From JAGOCV01 sp049445855 (GTDB taxonomy: Bacteria; Pseudomonadota; Gammaproteobacteria; Burkholderiales; Burkholderiaceae_C): a stretch of DNA of 64,000 bases. Below are positions 52,801 to 62,340 of this stretch, piece after piece; the first letter of the stretch is position 1; each line of letters begins with the position of its first letter. The stretch is from positions 124,001-188,000 of the forward strand of contig NZ_JBMSDV010000002.1 in the NCBI RefSeq assembly GCF_049445855.1, in the 5' to 3' direction. The notes below the pieces were generated by a model. That model ran no database searches, was not told the DNA's origin, and saw only the letters and a program-made list of their open reading frames with translations. Both the position numbers and the translations under genes were made by a program.

Positions 52801-53343
52801 CACGCTGGAGCCCATGGGAAAGAGGTCGATCAGCCCGCCGCGCACGGCGTATTCGCCGGGGCTCACGACCTGCGTGACGTGGTTGTAGCCAGCCAGGGTG
52901 AGCTGCGCCTTGAGCTTGGCCTCGTCCAGCTTCTGCTTCACCTTGAACTGGAAGGTATAGCCCGCCAGGAACGAAGGCGGGGCGACGCGGTAGAGCGCCG
53001 TGGTGGCCGGCACGACGATGATGTCCGCGCCGTCTTCCTTGTTGCGCTGCGAGATCCGCCAGAGCGTGGCGAGCCGCTCGGAGATCAGGTCGTGATGCGG
53101 CGAGAACGTGTCGTAGGGCAGCGTCTCCCAGTCCGGGAAGATCGCGCCGCGCAGGTCGGGCTCGAAGAAGCGGATTTCTTCAAGCAGGCGTTGGGCGTCC
53201 GTCGCGTCGGCGGTGAAGATGGCCGTCGGCCTGCCCGCCACTTTTTCTCGAAGTGCGAGTTTCGAAAGTAACAGTGCGTCCGCCGATCCGACCGGTCGGG
53301 GCAGTGTGAAACGTTTGCCCGGTGTGAGTTTGGGTAAATCCAT
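49885..53343 (-). CDS. mfd: Transcription-repair coupling factor
   Basis: A 1152-residue protein that releases RNA polymerase stalled at DNA damage and recruits UvrA. The UvrB-homology region, the RNA-polymerase-interacting part (GDPVVHSAHGIGRYKGL), the RecG-like translocase with Walker A GDVGFGKTEVALRA and DEEHRFGV, TATPIPRTLGM, then the TRG-type GSGFYLAMHDLEIRGAGEVLGE and C-terminal regulatory domain are all present. ATG 53343 is used; a TTG farther upstream is unsupported. It is divergent from ispD with 164 bases between. Confidence 0.96.
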   Translation of the reverse strand: MDLPKLTPGKRFTLPRPVGSADALLLSKLALREKVAGRPTAIFTADATDAQRLLEEIRFFEPDLRGAIFPDWETLPYDTFSPHHDLISERLATLWRISQRNKEDGADIIVVPATTALYRVAPPSFLAGYTFQFKVKQKLDEAKLKAQLTLAGYNHVTQVVSPGEYAVRGGLIDLFPMGSSVPYRVDLFDDEIDSIRTFDPDSQRSLYPVPEVRLLPGREFPMDDAARARFRNRWRELLEGDPTRSRIYKDMGNGVATAGIEYYLPLFFEDTATVFDYLGADATVVLHGDLEAAFQHFWQDTRDRYRLVQGDPERPVLPPDALFLSSESFYERANAHAQLSIRPALQDVADNAHFQKLDSLSVVRGADEPLARLAAHIRNTAHRVLLLAESDGRRESLLDFLRAGGVSPPAFDSLEEFRQAADEKIGIATSGLAVGFSWLEEGLDFVTETELFATSATTRRRKKQEQVSDVDALIKDLSELNVGDPVVHSAHGIGRYKGLINMDLGQGSSEFLHLEYADKATLYVPVSQLHLISRYTGVSADEAPLHKLGSGQWEKAKRRAAEQVRDTAAELLNIYARRAAREGHAFRFSPQDYETFANDFGFEETADQRAAIHAVIQDMISPRPMDRLVCGDVGFGKTEVALRAAFVAVTGGRQVAFLAPTTLLAEQHYQTLVDRFSKWPVKVAEVSRFRSGKEITTAIKGIGDGSVDIVVGTHKLLSESTKFKDLGLLIIDEEHRFGVRHKEAMKALRAEVDVLTLTATPIPRTLGMALEGLRDLSVIATAPQRRLAIKTFVRNEGHGVIREAVLRELKRGGQVYFLHNEVETIENRRAKLEEILPEARIAVAHGQMPERDLERVMRDFVAQRYNLLLCSTIIETGIDVPTANTIVISRADKFGLAQLHQLRGRVGRSHHQAYAYLMVPDTEGLTKQAAQRLDAIQQMEELGSGFYLAMHDLEIRGAGEVLGENQSGNMLEVGFQLYNEMLSEAVASLKAGKEPDLLSPLSVTTDINLHAPALLPDDYCGDVHLRLSFYKKLATAKNADQIDSLLEEIVDRFGKLPQQAQTLIDVHRLRVLARPYGVVKVDAAPGVTNITFRPNPPIDSMRIIDLVQKNRHIKLAGNEKLRIERELKEPKDRAQMVRDVLRSLGQPKAVEA

Positions 53344-53507
53344 CGGCTGGGAATGCAACAAAAAATGGAAAACACCCCGCGCCGGAGAAGGGAGGGGTGT
53401 GAAGCATCCGATTTTAGGTGGGCTGGCCGCCCCGCGTGGGCGTCGCGCCTAGAATCTGGCCGCCGCCACTGACATTCCCTTCCCGACTGCTTCCAACGCC
53501 CCTGGCC

Positions 53508-54296
53508 ATGCCGGAATCCAAGCCCGATTTCCCGTCCGATCCGCCGTCCGGCACGCCGGCAGATGCGCCGCGCCTGTTCGCGCTGATCCCCTGCGCGGGC
53601 ACCGGCAGCCGCGCCGGCATGGCGCTGGCCAAGCAGTACACGCTGGTTGCCGGGCAGGCCATGGTGCGGCACACCGTCGATGCGTTCCGTGCCCTGCGTG
53701 GCGAGCTTGCCGGGCTGTGGGTCGTCATTGCCGCGGACGATGAGGCTTTCCGTCGCATCCTTCCTGATTTCGGCCGGAGACCCGGTCAAGACGGCGCCGG
53801 TGAACACCTGCTTGCCGCAGGCGGCGCCACACGCGCCGCCACGGTACTGAACGGCCTTCGTGCGTTGCTCGCCCATGAAACCGCAGGTGCGCAGGCCGAT
53901 GACTGGGTGCTCGTGCACGACGCCGCGCGTTGCCTCGTCACGCCGGCGCAAATCCGCGCGCTGGTCGCGGCCTGTCGCCATGATGCGGTGGGCGGCCTGC
54001 TGGCCCATCGCCTGGCCGACACGCTCAAGCAGTCCGCGGCCGCCGGTGCAGATGCACGCGTCTCAGCCACGCTCGACCGCAGCGACAAATGGCTGGCCCA
54101 GACACCGCAGATGTTCCGCATCGGCGCGCTCATCGAGGCGCTGGAGAAGGCGGGCACGCAGGTGACCGACGAAGCCGGCGCCATGGAAGCGATGGGCCTC
54201 GAGCCCCTGCTCGTGCCTGGCAGCGCGCAGAATTTCAAGGTCACCTACCCCGAGGACTTCGCGCTTGCGGAGGCCGTGCTCAACAGTCGAAAGTGA
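53508..54296 (+). CDS. ispD: 2-C-methyl-D-erythritol 4-phosphate cytidylyltransferase
   Basis: A 262-residue enzyme of the MEP isoprenoid pathway, making CDP-methylerythritol. The nucleotide motif here is ALIPCAGTGSRAGMALAKQY (usually PAAGxGxRxG), and VHDAARCLVTP and AQTPQMFR are conserved. An N-terminal proline-rich extension of about 25 residues precedes the fold. It is followed by ispF after 10 bases. The cysteine in IPCAGTG is a small departure from the usual alanine. Confidence 0.93.
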   Translation: MPESKPDFPSDPPSGTPADAPRLFALIPCAGTGSRAGMALAKQYTLVAGQAMVRHTVDAFRALRGELAGLWVVIAADDEAFRRILPDFGRRPGQDGAGEHLLAAGGATRAATVLNGLRALLAHETAGAQADDWVLVHDAARCLVTPAQIRALVAACRHDAVGGLLAHRLADTLKQSAAAGADARVSATLDRSDKWLAQTPQMFRIGALIEALEKAGTQVTDEAGAMEAMGLEPLLVPGSAQNFKVTYPEDFALAEAVLNSRK

Positions 54297-54306
54297 AAGA
54301 ATTCCC

Positions 54307-54786
54307 ATGAACATCCGCATCGGCGAAGGCTGGGACACACACGCGCTGGTCGCCGGCCGCAAACTCATGCTCGGTGGCATCGAAGTCCCGCACACGATGG
54401 GGCTGATGGGCCATTCGGATGCGGACGCCTTGCTGCATGCCATCACGGACGCGCTGCTCGGCGCTGCCGCGCTGGGCGACATCGGCCGGCATTTTCCGGA
54501 TACCGATGCGCAGTTCAAGGGGGCCGACTCCGCCGTGCTGCTGGCTGAGGCGGCGCGCCGCGTGCGTGCGGCCGGATGGGAGATCGGCAACGTCGACAGC
54601 ACCATCGTCGCGCAGGCGCCCAAGCTGGCCCCGCACATTCCCGCGATGTGCGCACGCATTGCGCAGATGCTGGGGGTGGCGGTCGGTCAGGTGAACGTGA
54701 AGGCCAAGACGGCCGAGAAGATGGGCCCGGTGGGCGAGGGGCGTGCCATGGAGGCACGGGCGGTGGCGCTGCTGTTCAAGGCCTGA
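54307..54786 (+). CDS. ispF: 2-C-methyl-D-erythritol 2,4-cyclodiphosphate synthase
   Basis: A 159-residue trimeric zinc enzyme. RIGEGWDTHALV gives the metal ligands D10 and H12, with MGHSDADALLHAITDALLGA the family hallmark and VNVKAKTAEKMGPVGEG the C-terminal motif. It closes the ring in MEP-pathway isoprenoid synthesis after IspD and IspE. ATG 54307 follows the ispD stop by 10 bases. Confidence 0.96.
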   Translation: MNIRIGEGWDTHALVAGRKLMLGGIEVPHTMGLMGHSDADALLHAITDALLGAAALGDIGRHFPDTDAQFKGADSAVLLAEAARRVRAAGWEIGNVDSTIVAQAPKLAPHIPAMCARIAQMLGVAVGQVNVKAKTAEKMGPVGEGRAMEARAVALLFKA

Positions 54787-54794
54787 GCCCGCCC

Positions 54795-56189
54795 TTACCG
54801 AGCGCGCTGCAGCTTGATGTGCGCCGCCAGTCCGCCTGAACTGGCATTCGACAGGGTGAATTCCCCACCCATGCGCTGGATCGTCTTGTCCACGATCGAC
54901 AGGCCCAGGCCGGCACCGGTTGCCTCGGTGCGCGCGGTGTCGCCCCGGAAGAACGGCTTGGTCAGGTTGGCGAGGACGTCCGGCGGCACGCCCTGACCGT
55001 AGTCGCGCACACGCAGCAGCACCGATGTTTCGCGCGCCCGCGCCACCATGGTCACCGTCGCCACGCCTGTCTGCGGCGTCTTGCCGTAGCGGCGCGCGTT
55101 TTCCAGCAGGTTGGAGACGACACGAGCGAGCTCCACATCGTCCGCCATCACCTTCAGGTTCTCGGGGATGTCCACTTTCACGCGGATGTCCTGCTGTTCC
55201 TGAACCGCGTAGGTGCAAAGGTCGACCACCTCGCGCAGCGACACGGGGCTCAGCTCCACATGGTCGGGCCGCGCGTAGTCCAGGAACTTGTCGATGATGG
55301 CGTCGAGTTGCGTGATGTCGGCTGCCATGTGGGCGCGCGCGGTTTCGTCGGACACGCTCATCTCGGTTTCAAGCCGCAGACGGGCCAGCGGCGTGCGCAG
55401 GTCGTGCGAAATACCGGCCAGCATGACGGCGCGGTCCTGCTCGATCTTGGCGAGCTGCTCGGCCATGCGGTTGAAGCCGATGTTCACCTCGCGGATTTCG
55501 TTGGTGACGGTTCGTTCGTCCAGCCTGCTGGCAGCGAAATCGCCGTCGCGGACGCGGCTGGCCGCGAACGAGAGCTTTTTCAGCGGCCGGTTGATCAGGC
55601 CGGCAATGACTGCCGCGCCGGCCAGGGAAAGGGCCGCGGCGATGATCAGCCAGATGAGCCAGGTGCGGCCACCCACGCGCGAGAAACGGGTGGGGTCCAC
55701 CAGCAGCCAGTAGGCGTCGCCGTCGATCACGAAACCGACCCAGAGGCCGGGTTCGCCGTTGACACTGCTGGCTACCGTGGTGCCGGCGCCCAGGCGCGCC
55801 ACCAGTTCTTCGGTGATGCGCTCATCCAGCGCGTCACTCGTGAACGGCTCGTAGGTGTCCACAGGTTCGCGCGGCAGGATGCGCACGCCTTCCTGGTCGG
55901 CCAGTGTCTTGATGAGCGACACGCGGGCGATCGAGTCCGAATACACCAGGGCGGCACGGGTCAGGTTGACCAGCGACGCAAGCTGGTGCGCCGTCTGGAT
56001 GGCGCGGGGTTCGTATTCGAGCGAGCGGAAGGTCTGCAGCCAGGCAACGGTGCAGCCGACGAGCAGCAGGGCCAGCAGGAAAAACGTGCGCCAGAAAAGG
56101 CTCAACCCCACCTTGGGCCGCATCTCCAGTGGCGCAGGCAGGGTTTCGAGGGGAGCAGGCTGGGTGCCGTCGATCGCCGGGTCGTGCAT
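54795..56189 (-). CDS. EnvZ/OmpR-family sensor histidine kinase
   Basis: A 464-residue membrane sensor. Helix one is at about residues 33-55 and helix two at about 174-198, with a periplasmic domain between and a HAMP linker after. The phosphorylated histidine is H262 in GISHDLRTPLARLR, as in EnvZ. The ATPase domain has N in LLENARRYGK, then DYGQGVPPD, and GAGLGLSIV. The signal is not known. It starts 40 bases downstream of the response regulator and is co-oriented with it; it converges with ispF. Confidence 0.92.
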   Translation of the reverse strand: MHDPAIDGTQPAPLETLPAPLEMRPKVGLSLFWRTFFLLALLLVGCTVAWLQTFRSLEYEPRAIQTAHQLASLVNLTRAALVYSDSIARVSLIKTLADQEGVRILPREPVDTYEPFTSDALDERITEELVARLGAGTTVASSVNGEPGLWVGFVIDGDAYWLLVDPTRFSRVGGRTWLIWLIIAAALSLAGAAVIAGLINRPLKKLSFAASRVRDGDFAASRLDERTVTNEIREVNIGFNRMAEQLAKIEQDRAVMLAGISHDLRTPLARLRLETEMSVSDETARAHMAADITQLDAIIDKFLDYARPDHVELSPVSLREVVDLCTYAVQEQQDIRVKVDIPENLKVMADDVELARVVSNLLENARRYGKTPQTGVATVTMVARARETSVLLRVRDYGQGVPPDVLANLTKPFFRGDTARTEATGAGLGLSIVDKTIQRMGGEFTLSNASSGGLAAHIKLQRAR

Positions 56190-56229
56190 CGAGCCTCAGT
56201 CTAGCGGGAGTACTGCCTGATCCCCTGCT

Positions 56230-56961
56230 TCAGCCCGCACCGTCCGGCACGAACACGTAGCCCACGCCCCACACCGTCTGGATGTAGCGGGGCGCGGCGG
56301 CGTCGGCTTCCACCAGCTTGCGCAGGCGGGAAATCTGCACGTCCAGGCTGCGGTCGAAGGGTTCGAACTCGCGGCCGCGTGCCAGCAGGGCCAGCTTCTC
56401 GCGCGACAGCGGCTGGCGCGGGTGGCGCACCAGCGCCTTGAGCATGGCGAATTCGCCGGTGGTGAGCTGCAGCTCCTCGCCGTTCTTGCGCAGCGTGCGG
56501 GCACCCAGATCGAACGAGAACGGGCCGAAGGTCACGGTCTCGTTGTCGGTGGACGGAGCGCCCGGGGCTTCCTGCGGCGGACGGCGACGCAGCACGGCAT
56601 GCACGCGGGCCAGCAATTCGCGGGGGTTGAAGGGCTTGCCAAGGTAATCGTCGGCACCGACTTCCAGGCCGACGATGCGGTCCACGTCCTCGCCCTTGGC
56701 GGTGAGCATGATGATGGGGGTGCGGTCGTTGGCAGCGCGCAGGCGCCGGCAGATCGAGAGGCCGTCTTCGCCGGGCATCATGAGGTCGAGGACGATCAGA
56801 TCGACGGCTTCACGCAACACGATGCGGTTCAGGGCCTTGCCATCCTCGGCCACCATGACTTCAAATCCCTCTTGCGTCAGGTAGCGGCGGAGCAGGTCGC
56901 GGATGCGGGCGTCGTCATCCACCACGAGGATCTTGTCTGTGCGGGCTTGGGTTTGTGTCAT
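56230..56961 (-). CDS. OmpR-family response regulator
   Basis: A 243-residue regulator. The receiver domain has the acidic pocket VVDDDARIRD, phospho-acceptor D59 in LIVLDLMMPGEDG and K109 in YLGKPFNPREL. A winged-helix DNA-binding domain follows, with LTTGEFAMLKALVRHPRQPLSR and VWGVGYVFVPDG. It pairs with the EnvZ-like kinase gene. ATG 56961 was chosen as it starts the typical N-terminal MTQTQ..KILVVDDD. The upstream gap may hold an OmpR-type site. Confidence 0.95.
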   Translation of the reverse strand: MTQTQARTDKILVVDDDARIRDLLRRYLTQEGFEVMVAEDGKALNRIVLREAVDLIVLDLMMPGEDGLSICRRLRAANDRTPIIMLTAKGEDVDRIVGLEVGADDYLGKPFNPRELLARVHAVLRRRPPQEAPGAPSTDNETVTFGPFSFDLGARTLRKNGEELQLTTGEFAMLKALVRHPRQPLSREKLALLARGREFEPFDRSLDVQISRLRKLVEADAAAPRYIQTVWGVGYVFVPDGAG

Positions 56962-57044
56962 GAGTTGCCAAATTGAATTTGTAACAGCGCCGATTCTGGG
57001 CCTCTCACGTCTCACAAACCATGTTTTTCCCCACAGTTTGACAC

Positions 57045-57060
57045 TATGTTACATATGTTG
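57045..57060. promoter_or_regulatory. Possible OmpR-type binding half site
   Basis: TATGTTACATATGTTG contains GTTACATAT, the 3' part of the E. coli OmpR consensus (TTTTACTTTTTG(T/A)AACATAT), in the 168-base gap between the ompR-like gene and the secreted protein gene at 57130. It could be an autoregulatory site, but only one half is recognisable. A TTGACA at 57038-57043 has no -10 at a normal distance. Confidence 0.3.
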
Positions 57061-57129
57061 CCCTCACTCGCAGGCGCCGGTTGGAGACGGTGTTTACTTG
57101 CCTCATGCCGAATCCATTGAGGTGTACCG

Positions 57130-57465
57130 ATGAAGTTCAACCGTCCTCTTCTTATTTCCGCTGTGGCCCTTCTCGCGCTGCCCGTGCTGCTGCCAGCCCG
57201 TGCCCAATCCATGGGCCGCCCGGGCGCGAACCCGGAGATGGGTCGTCAGGAAGAAGACGCGCTGCGTGCGCAGCGCCGTCTGGAATTGCGCCACGCGATC
57301 GAATCGCAACGCGGCGGTGTGTCGCAAGCGTCCAAGGACGGCCTGGGTGCACCCAGTCTCTCTCCTGAGCAGAAGGCGCAATTGCGCGAGCAGCTGCGCC
57401 GGCAGTACGGTGCCTCGGCGGATGGGCGCGTCGAGCCCCGGCCGCCGGGCGGTCCGCGGCCCTGA
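57130..57465 (+). CDS. Small secreted protein of unknown function
   Basis: A 111-residue protein with a signal peptide (LLISAVALLALPVLLPARAQS, cleavage near residue 26). The mature part is charged and helical (RQEEDALRAQRRLELRHAIESQ), then LSPEQKAQLREQLRRQYG, and a proline/glycine-rich tail. The LTPEQRxxLRxxLR-type segment is common in short periplasmic proteins. It is divergent from the ompR-like gene and upstream of the SIMPL-domain gene, so both may encode envelope stress proteins, by inference. Confidence 0.65.
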   Translation: MKFNRPLLISAVALLALPVLLPARAQSMGRPGANPEMGRQEEDALRAQRRLELRHAIESQRGGVSQASKDGLGAPSLSPEQKAQLREQLRRQYGASADGRVEPRPPGGPRP

Positions 57466-57576
57466 CGCTTGCGGGTTGCTTCCGGGTTGCATTCCCGCTG
57501 TCACCCCGCCCCTGTCATCCGCGCTCGTATGCCGGCGCGTTGGGCTCTCGCCTGAATTTCAACAACAAGGACATCC

Positions 57577-58293
57577 ATGCATCTGAATCCGAAGAAGACC
57601 GTCGCCGCCTGCCTGATCGCTGGCATGCTTTCCATGTCTGCCGTCGTGGCGGGCGCGCAGACGCTTCCCGAGCCGCAAAACGTGGCGCAACTGTCCGCGA
57701 GCGGGCAGGTCGAGGTCCAGCAGGACTTGCTGGTGCTGACGCTGTCGACCACGCGTGAAGGCGCCGACCCGAACACGGTCCAGGCGCAGCTCAAGGCAGC
57801 GCTCGACACGGCGTTGAACGAGGCGAAGAAGGCCGCGCAACCCGGCCAGATGGACGTGCGCACCGGCAACTTCAGCCTGAACCCGCGCTACACGCGCGAC
57901 GGCAAGATCAACGGCTGGCAGGGTTCCGCCGAGCTGGTGCTGGAAGGGCGCGACTTTTCGCGCATCACCGGCACCGCAGGCCGCATCCAGACGCTGACGA
58001 TGGGCGGTGTGGCCTTTGGCCTGAGCCGCGAGCAGCGCGCCAGGGTGGAAGCCGACGCGCGCGCCCAGGCTATCGACCAGTTCAAGCAGCGTGCGCAGGA
58101 AATTTCGCGCAGCTTCGGCTTCAGCACGTATTCACTGCGTGAAGTCAGCATCAACAGCAGCGATCAGGGTGGCGTGCCGCGTCCGCGCATGATGGCCATG
58201 GAAGCCAAGGCCGCCATGGACTCCGCCGTGCCGGTCGAGGCCGGGAAGACCACCGTGGTGGTCAACGTCTCCGGATCGGTGCAGATGAAGTAA
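57577..58293 (+). CDS. SIMPL (DUF541) domain periplasmic protein
   Basis: A 238-residue exported protein. The signal peptide ends near AGAQT (residue 28). The domain follows: LSASGQVEVQQDLLVLTLSTTREG, SFSLNPRY-type segment and an internal helix-rich part, then VVVNVSGSVQMK at the end. This is the fold of DUF541/BP26-type proteins, which form periplasmic or outer-membrane-associated oligomers linked to stress response. An AAGGAC ribosome binding site precedes ATG 57577. Confidence 0.82.
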   Translation: MHLNPKKTVAACLIAGMLSMSAVVAGAQTLPEPQNVAQLSASGQVEVQQDLLVLTLSTTREGADPNTVQAQLKAALDTALNEAKKAAQPGQMDVRTGNFSLNPRYTRDGKINGWQGSAELVLEGRDFSRITGTAGRIQTLTMGGVAFGLSREQRARVEADARAQAIDQFKQRAQEISRSFGFSTYSLREVSINSSDQGGVPRPRMMAMEAKAAMDSAVPVEAGKTTVVVNVSGSVQMK

Positions 58294-58320
58294 GCGGGGA
58301 AGGCGGCCTTGTCGGGGGCC

Positions 58321-59091
<771 letters not shown>

Positions 59092-59181
59092 GATGGAGTT
59101 TCTCCGGATGAATTACGATGCCGCGAAGCACCTGGCCTGTGAGCGGTGCTTAGCAATTATCAAGCCGCCAACATCATTTTC

Positions 59182-60090
59182 ATGACCGACCCCCAATTGC
59201 TCGACCTTCCCTGCCCGGATGCCTCGGGCGGTCATCGCATGGCGTACGCGCAGTGGGGCGACGCTTCCTCGCCGCGCGTGGTCGTGTGCGTGCACGGGCT
59301 CTCGCGCCAGGGGCGCGACTTCGACGAACTGGCCCGGGCCATCGTGGCGCGTGCGGGTGGCGCCATCCGGGTGGTGTGCCCCGATGTGGTGGGTCGCGGC
59401 CGGAGCGACTGGCTGCGTGACCCGACGGGCTACCAGATTCCCTCTTACGCCGCTGACATGCTGGCCATGTTGGGCCAGCTTCATGCGCAGGCACCCATCA
59501 CGCAGTTGGACTGGGTGGGCACCAGCATGGGTGGGTTGATCGGCATCGTCGTCAGCGGGCAGCCCGGCTTGCCATTGCCCGTGCCTGTGCGCAAGCTCGT
59601 TCTCAACGACGTCGGGCCTGTCATCCAGTGGGACGCTCTGCAACGCATCGGTACTTATCTGGGAAATACCGGCCGGTTCGAGTCCGTCGAGCAGGCTGCG
59701 GACGCGATGTGGGCCATTTCCACCAGCTTCGGACCGCATACGCGCGAGCAGTGGCTGGCGCTCTCGCGTCACATGGTCAAGCCCCTGGCGGCCGATGGTG
59801 AAGCCGTCACGCTGCACTACGACCCCGCGATCGCCGTGCCGTTCCGCGCACTCACGCAGGAAGCCGCCACGCAAGGCGAATCGCTGCTGTGGCAGTTGTA
59901 CGACGGCATCAAGGCGCAGACACTGCTGCTGCGTGGCGCGCAGTCGGATCTGCTGTCGCGCGACACCGCGCTGACCATGACGCAGCGTGGGCCGCATGCC
60001 CGTTTGATCGAGTTCGACGGCGTGGGGCATGCGCCCACGCTGGTGACATCTGCCCAGGTCGAACCGGTACTGTCGTTCCTGCTGGACTGA
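59182..60090 (+). CDS. Alpha/beta-fold hydrolase
   Basis: A 302-residue serine hydrolase. The nucleophile is S115 in GTSMGG, the oxyanion loop is VHGLSR, and the catalytic histidine is H283 in GVGHAPTL. PDVVGRGRSDW is the conserved loop. The cap region is helical and hydrophobic. The substrate is unknown, an esterase or lactonase being most likely. ATG 59182 is used as the residues before it are not conserved. Confidence 0.85.
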   Translation: MTDPQLLDLPCPDASGGHRMAYAQWGDASSPRVVVCVHGLSRQGRDFDELARAIVARAGGAIRVVCPDVVGRGRSDWLRDPTGYQIPSYAADMLAMLGQLHAQAPITQLDWVGTSMGGLIGIVVSGQPGLPLPVPVRKLVLNDVGPVIQWDALQRIGTYLGNTGRFESVEQAADAMWAISTSFGPHTREQWLALSRHMVKPLAADGEAVTLHYDPAIAVPFRALTQEAATQGESLLWQLYDGIKAQTLLLRGAQSDLLSRDTALTMTQRGPHARLIEFDGVGHAPTLVTSAQVEPVLSFLLD

Positions 60091-60103
60091 GCCGGGCCAC
60101 CGG

Positions 60104-62311
60104 ATGAAGAGCATCTCCGCCGAACAGCCCGAAGTGGTGCCGCAACTCGTGGCGGCCACGGCGCACAGCCTGCCGGAGCAGGCGGATGCGCTGACGCGTG
60201 CGCGTTCTTTCGCGGAACCCCTGATCGCCGGGGAAATGCTCGATACGGGCGAGAACACGCTGGCCCACGCGGATGCCGTTGCCGCAATCCTCAAGACCAT
60301 CGGTGGTTCCGAGGCAATGCAGGCCGCCAGCTACCTGGTCTACGCCTGCGACCACCTGAACAAGCCGCACGAAGTGATCGCGAAGGCATTCGGCGAGAGC
60401 TTCGCAGCGCTGGCCATCGAAACCACGAAGCTCGTCAAGGTACAGCAGCAGGCGCGTGCCGCCGATGAGTCCGCGCAACTCGTCGACGACCCGAAGCTGC
60501 GTACCGAGAATGTGCGCAAGATGCTGCTGGCGTTCTCGCGCGATCTGCGCGTGGTCATGCTGCGCCTGGCATCGCGCCTGCAGACGCTGCGCCACTGCGC
60601 CGCACGCAAGGCCAGCGTCTCGCCGCAATTGGCGCGGGAGACGCTGCAGGTGTTCGCGCCACTGGCCAACCGGCTGGGCATCTGGCAGATCAAGTGGGAG
60701 ATGGAGGACCTGGCGTTCCGCTTCCTCGAGCCCGACACCTACAAGGAGGTCGCCCGTCTGCTCGACGAGAAGCGCGTCGAACGCGAGGGGTACGTCGAGC
60801 AGTTGCGGGCAGGTCTCGAGAAGGATCTGAAGGCCCAGGGTATCCGCGCCACCGTGCACGGCAGGCCCAAGCACATCTATAGCATCGTGCGGAAAATGCG
60901 TGGCAAGTCTCTTGATTTCGACCGGGTATTCGACATTCGCGCATTGCGCGTGGTCGTTCCTGAAGTGACGGACTGCTACGCAGCCTTGAGTTGGGTGCAC
61001 GCCCAGTTCCAGCCGCTGCCTGACGAGTTCGACGACTACATCGCCAGGCCCAAGGCGAACGGCTACCAGTCGCTGCACACCGTGGTGCTCGACGAGGCGG
61101 GCCGCGCGATCGAGATCCAGATCCGGACGCAGGCGATGCACGACCATGCCGAGTACGGCGTGGCGGCCCACTGGGCCTACAAGGAAGCAGGCAGCAAGGG
61201 CTACTCCGGCGTGTCCGCGGCCAGTGAATATGACGCCAAGATCGCCGTGTTGCGGCAACTGCTCGCATGGGAGCGCGACATGCTCGGCGAGCAGGGCGGA
61301 AACGAAGGTCTGTTCGACGATCGCATCTACGTGCTGACGCCCGACGCCGCCGTGGTCGAACTGCCGCAGGGCGCGACGCCGGTGGATTTTGCCTACACGG
61401 TCCACACGAGCCTGGGGCATCGCTGTCGCGGCGCGCGCGTGGACGGGGCCATGGTGCCGCTCAATACGCCCCTGCAGAACGGGCAGACGGTGGAGATCAC
61501 CGCGGCCAAGGAGGGCGGGCCGTCACGTGACTGGTTGAACGCCGACCTGGGCTATCTGGTCAGCAACCGTGCGCGGGCCAAGGCGCGCGCCTGGTTCAAT
61601 GCGCAGATCACGCACGAGACGATCGCGCGTGGTCGTGAATCGGTCGAGAAGTTGCTGCAGCGTGAGGGCAAGACGGCCATCAAGCTGGAAGACCTGGCGT
61701 CGCAACTGGGTTTCAAGTCGGCGGACAACCTGTTCGAAGTCGTCGGCAAGGACGAGTTCTCGCTGCGCAACATCGAAACGCTGCTCAAGCCGCCGGAGCC
61801 TGCCCTTGCCCCCGACGACTACCTGCTGCTCAAGAAGTCACGCAACACGGAAAAAACACCCAAGGGTGGCGTGCTTGTTGTCGGTATCGACTCGCTGATG
61901 ACGCAACTCGCCAAATGCTGCAAGCCGGCGCCGCCTGACGATATCCGCGGCTTCGTCACGCGCGGCAAAGGCGTGAGCATCCATCGTGCCGATTGCAGCA
62001 ACTTCCGGGAGATGGCCACGCGCAGTGAAGAGCGCGTGATCGACGTCGAATGGGGTTTGCCGCGCGGTGCCGAGGCGGCCGTGTATCCCGTGGACGTGTC
62101 GGTGGAAGCTGCCGACCGGCAGGGGCTGCTGCGCGATATCTCGGAAGTGTTCGCCAAGGAAAAGATGAACGTCATCGGCGTGCAGACGCAATCCATCAAG
62201 GGCACGGCCTGGATGACGTTCACCGTCGAGGTGGCGGATTCGGGCCGGCTCGCAAAGGTGTTGGGCATCGTGGCGGAGGTGTCAGGCGTGCGTTCGGCGC
62301 GCCGCAGGTGA
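60104..62311 (+). CDS. relA: RelA-type (p)ppGpp synthetase
   Basis: A 735-residue RelA/SpoT homologue. The N-terminal hydrolase half is degenerate: where SpoT has HDxxED, this protein reads YACDHLNKPHE, so hydrolase activity is unlikely. The synthetase half has RVFDIRALRVVV and the EFDDYIARPKANGYQSLHT stretch, with EFDD (RelA-type acidic motif), and QIRTQAMHDHAEYGVAAHW. TGS (VELPQGATPVDFAYTVHT), zinc-finger-like (CCKPAPPDDIRGF, HRADC) and ACT domains follow. RelA makes ppGpp during amino acid starvation on stalled ribosomes. It starts 13 bases after the hydrolase. Confidence 0.94.
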   Translation: MKSISAEQPEVVPQLVAATAHSLPEQADALTRARSFAEPLIAGEMLDTGENTLAHADAVAAILKTIGGSEAMQAASYLVYACDHLNKPHEVIAKAFGESFAALAIETTKLVKVQQQARAADESAQLVDDPKLRTENVRKMLLAFSRDLRVVMLRLASRLQTLRHCAARKASVSPQLARETLQVFAPLANRLGIWQIKWEMEDLAFRFLEPDTYKEVARLLDEKRVEREGYVEQLRAGLEKDLKAQGIRATVHGRPKHIYSIVRKMRGKSLDFDRVFDIRALRVVVPEVTDCYAALSWVHAQFQPLPDEFDDYIARPKANGYQSLHTVVLDEAGRAIEIQIRTQAMHDHAEYGVAAHWAYKEAGSKGYSGVSAASEYDAKIAVLRQLLAWERDMLGEQGGNEGLFDDRIYVLTPDAAVVELPQGATPVDFAYTVHTSLGHRCRGARVDGAMVPLNTPLQNGQTVEITAAKEGGPSRDWLNADLGYLVSNRARAKARAWFNAQITHETIARGRESVEKLLQREGKTAIKLEDLASQLGFKSADNLFEVVGKDEFSLRNIETLLKPPEPALAPDDYLLLKKSRNTEKTPKGGVLVVGIDSLMTQLAKCCKPAPPDDIRGFVTRGKGVSIHRADCSNFREMATRSEERVIDVEWGLPRGAEAAVYPVDVSVEAADRQGLLRDISEVFAKEKMNVIGVQTQSIKGTAWMTFTVEVADSGRLAKVLGIVAEVSGVRSARRR

Positions 62312-62340
62312 TGCTACAATTCCGCTTCTCGAACACCCTT

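Noticed and set aside
57038..57043. TTGACA as a -35 element before the gene at 57130
   Set aside because: No matching -10 hexamer is present 16-18 bases downstream.
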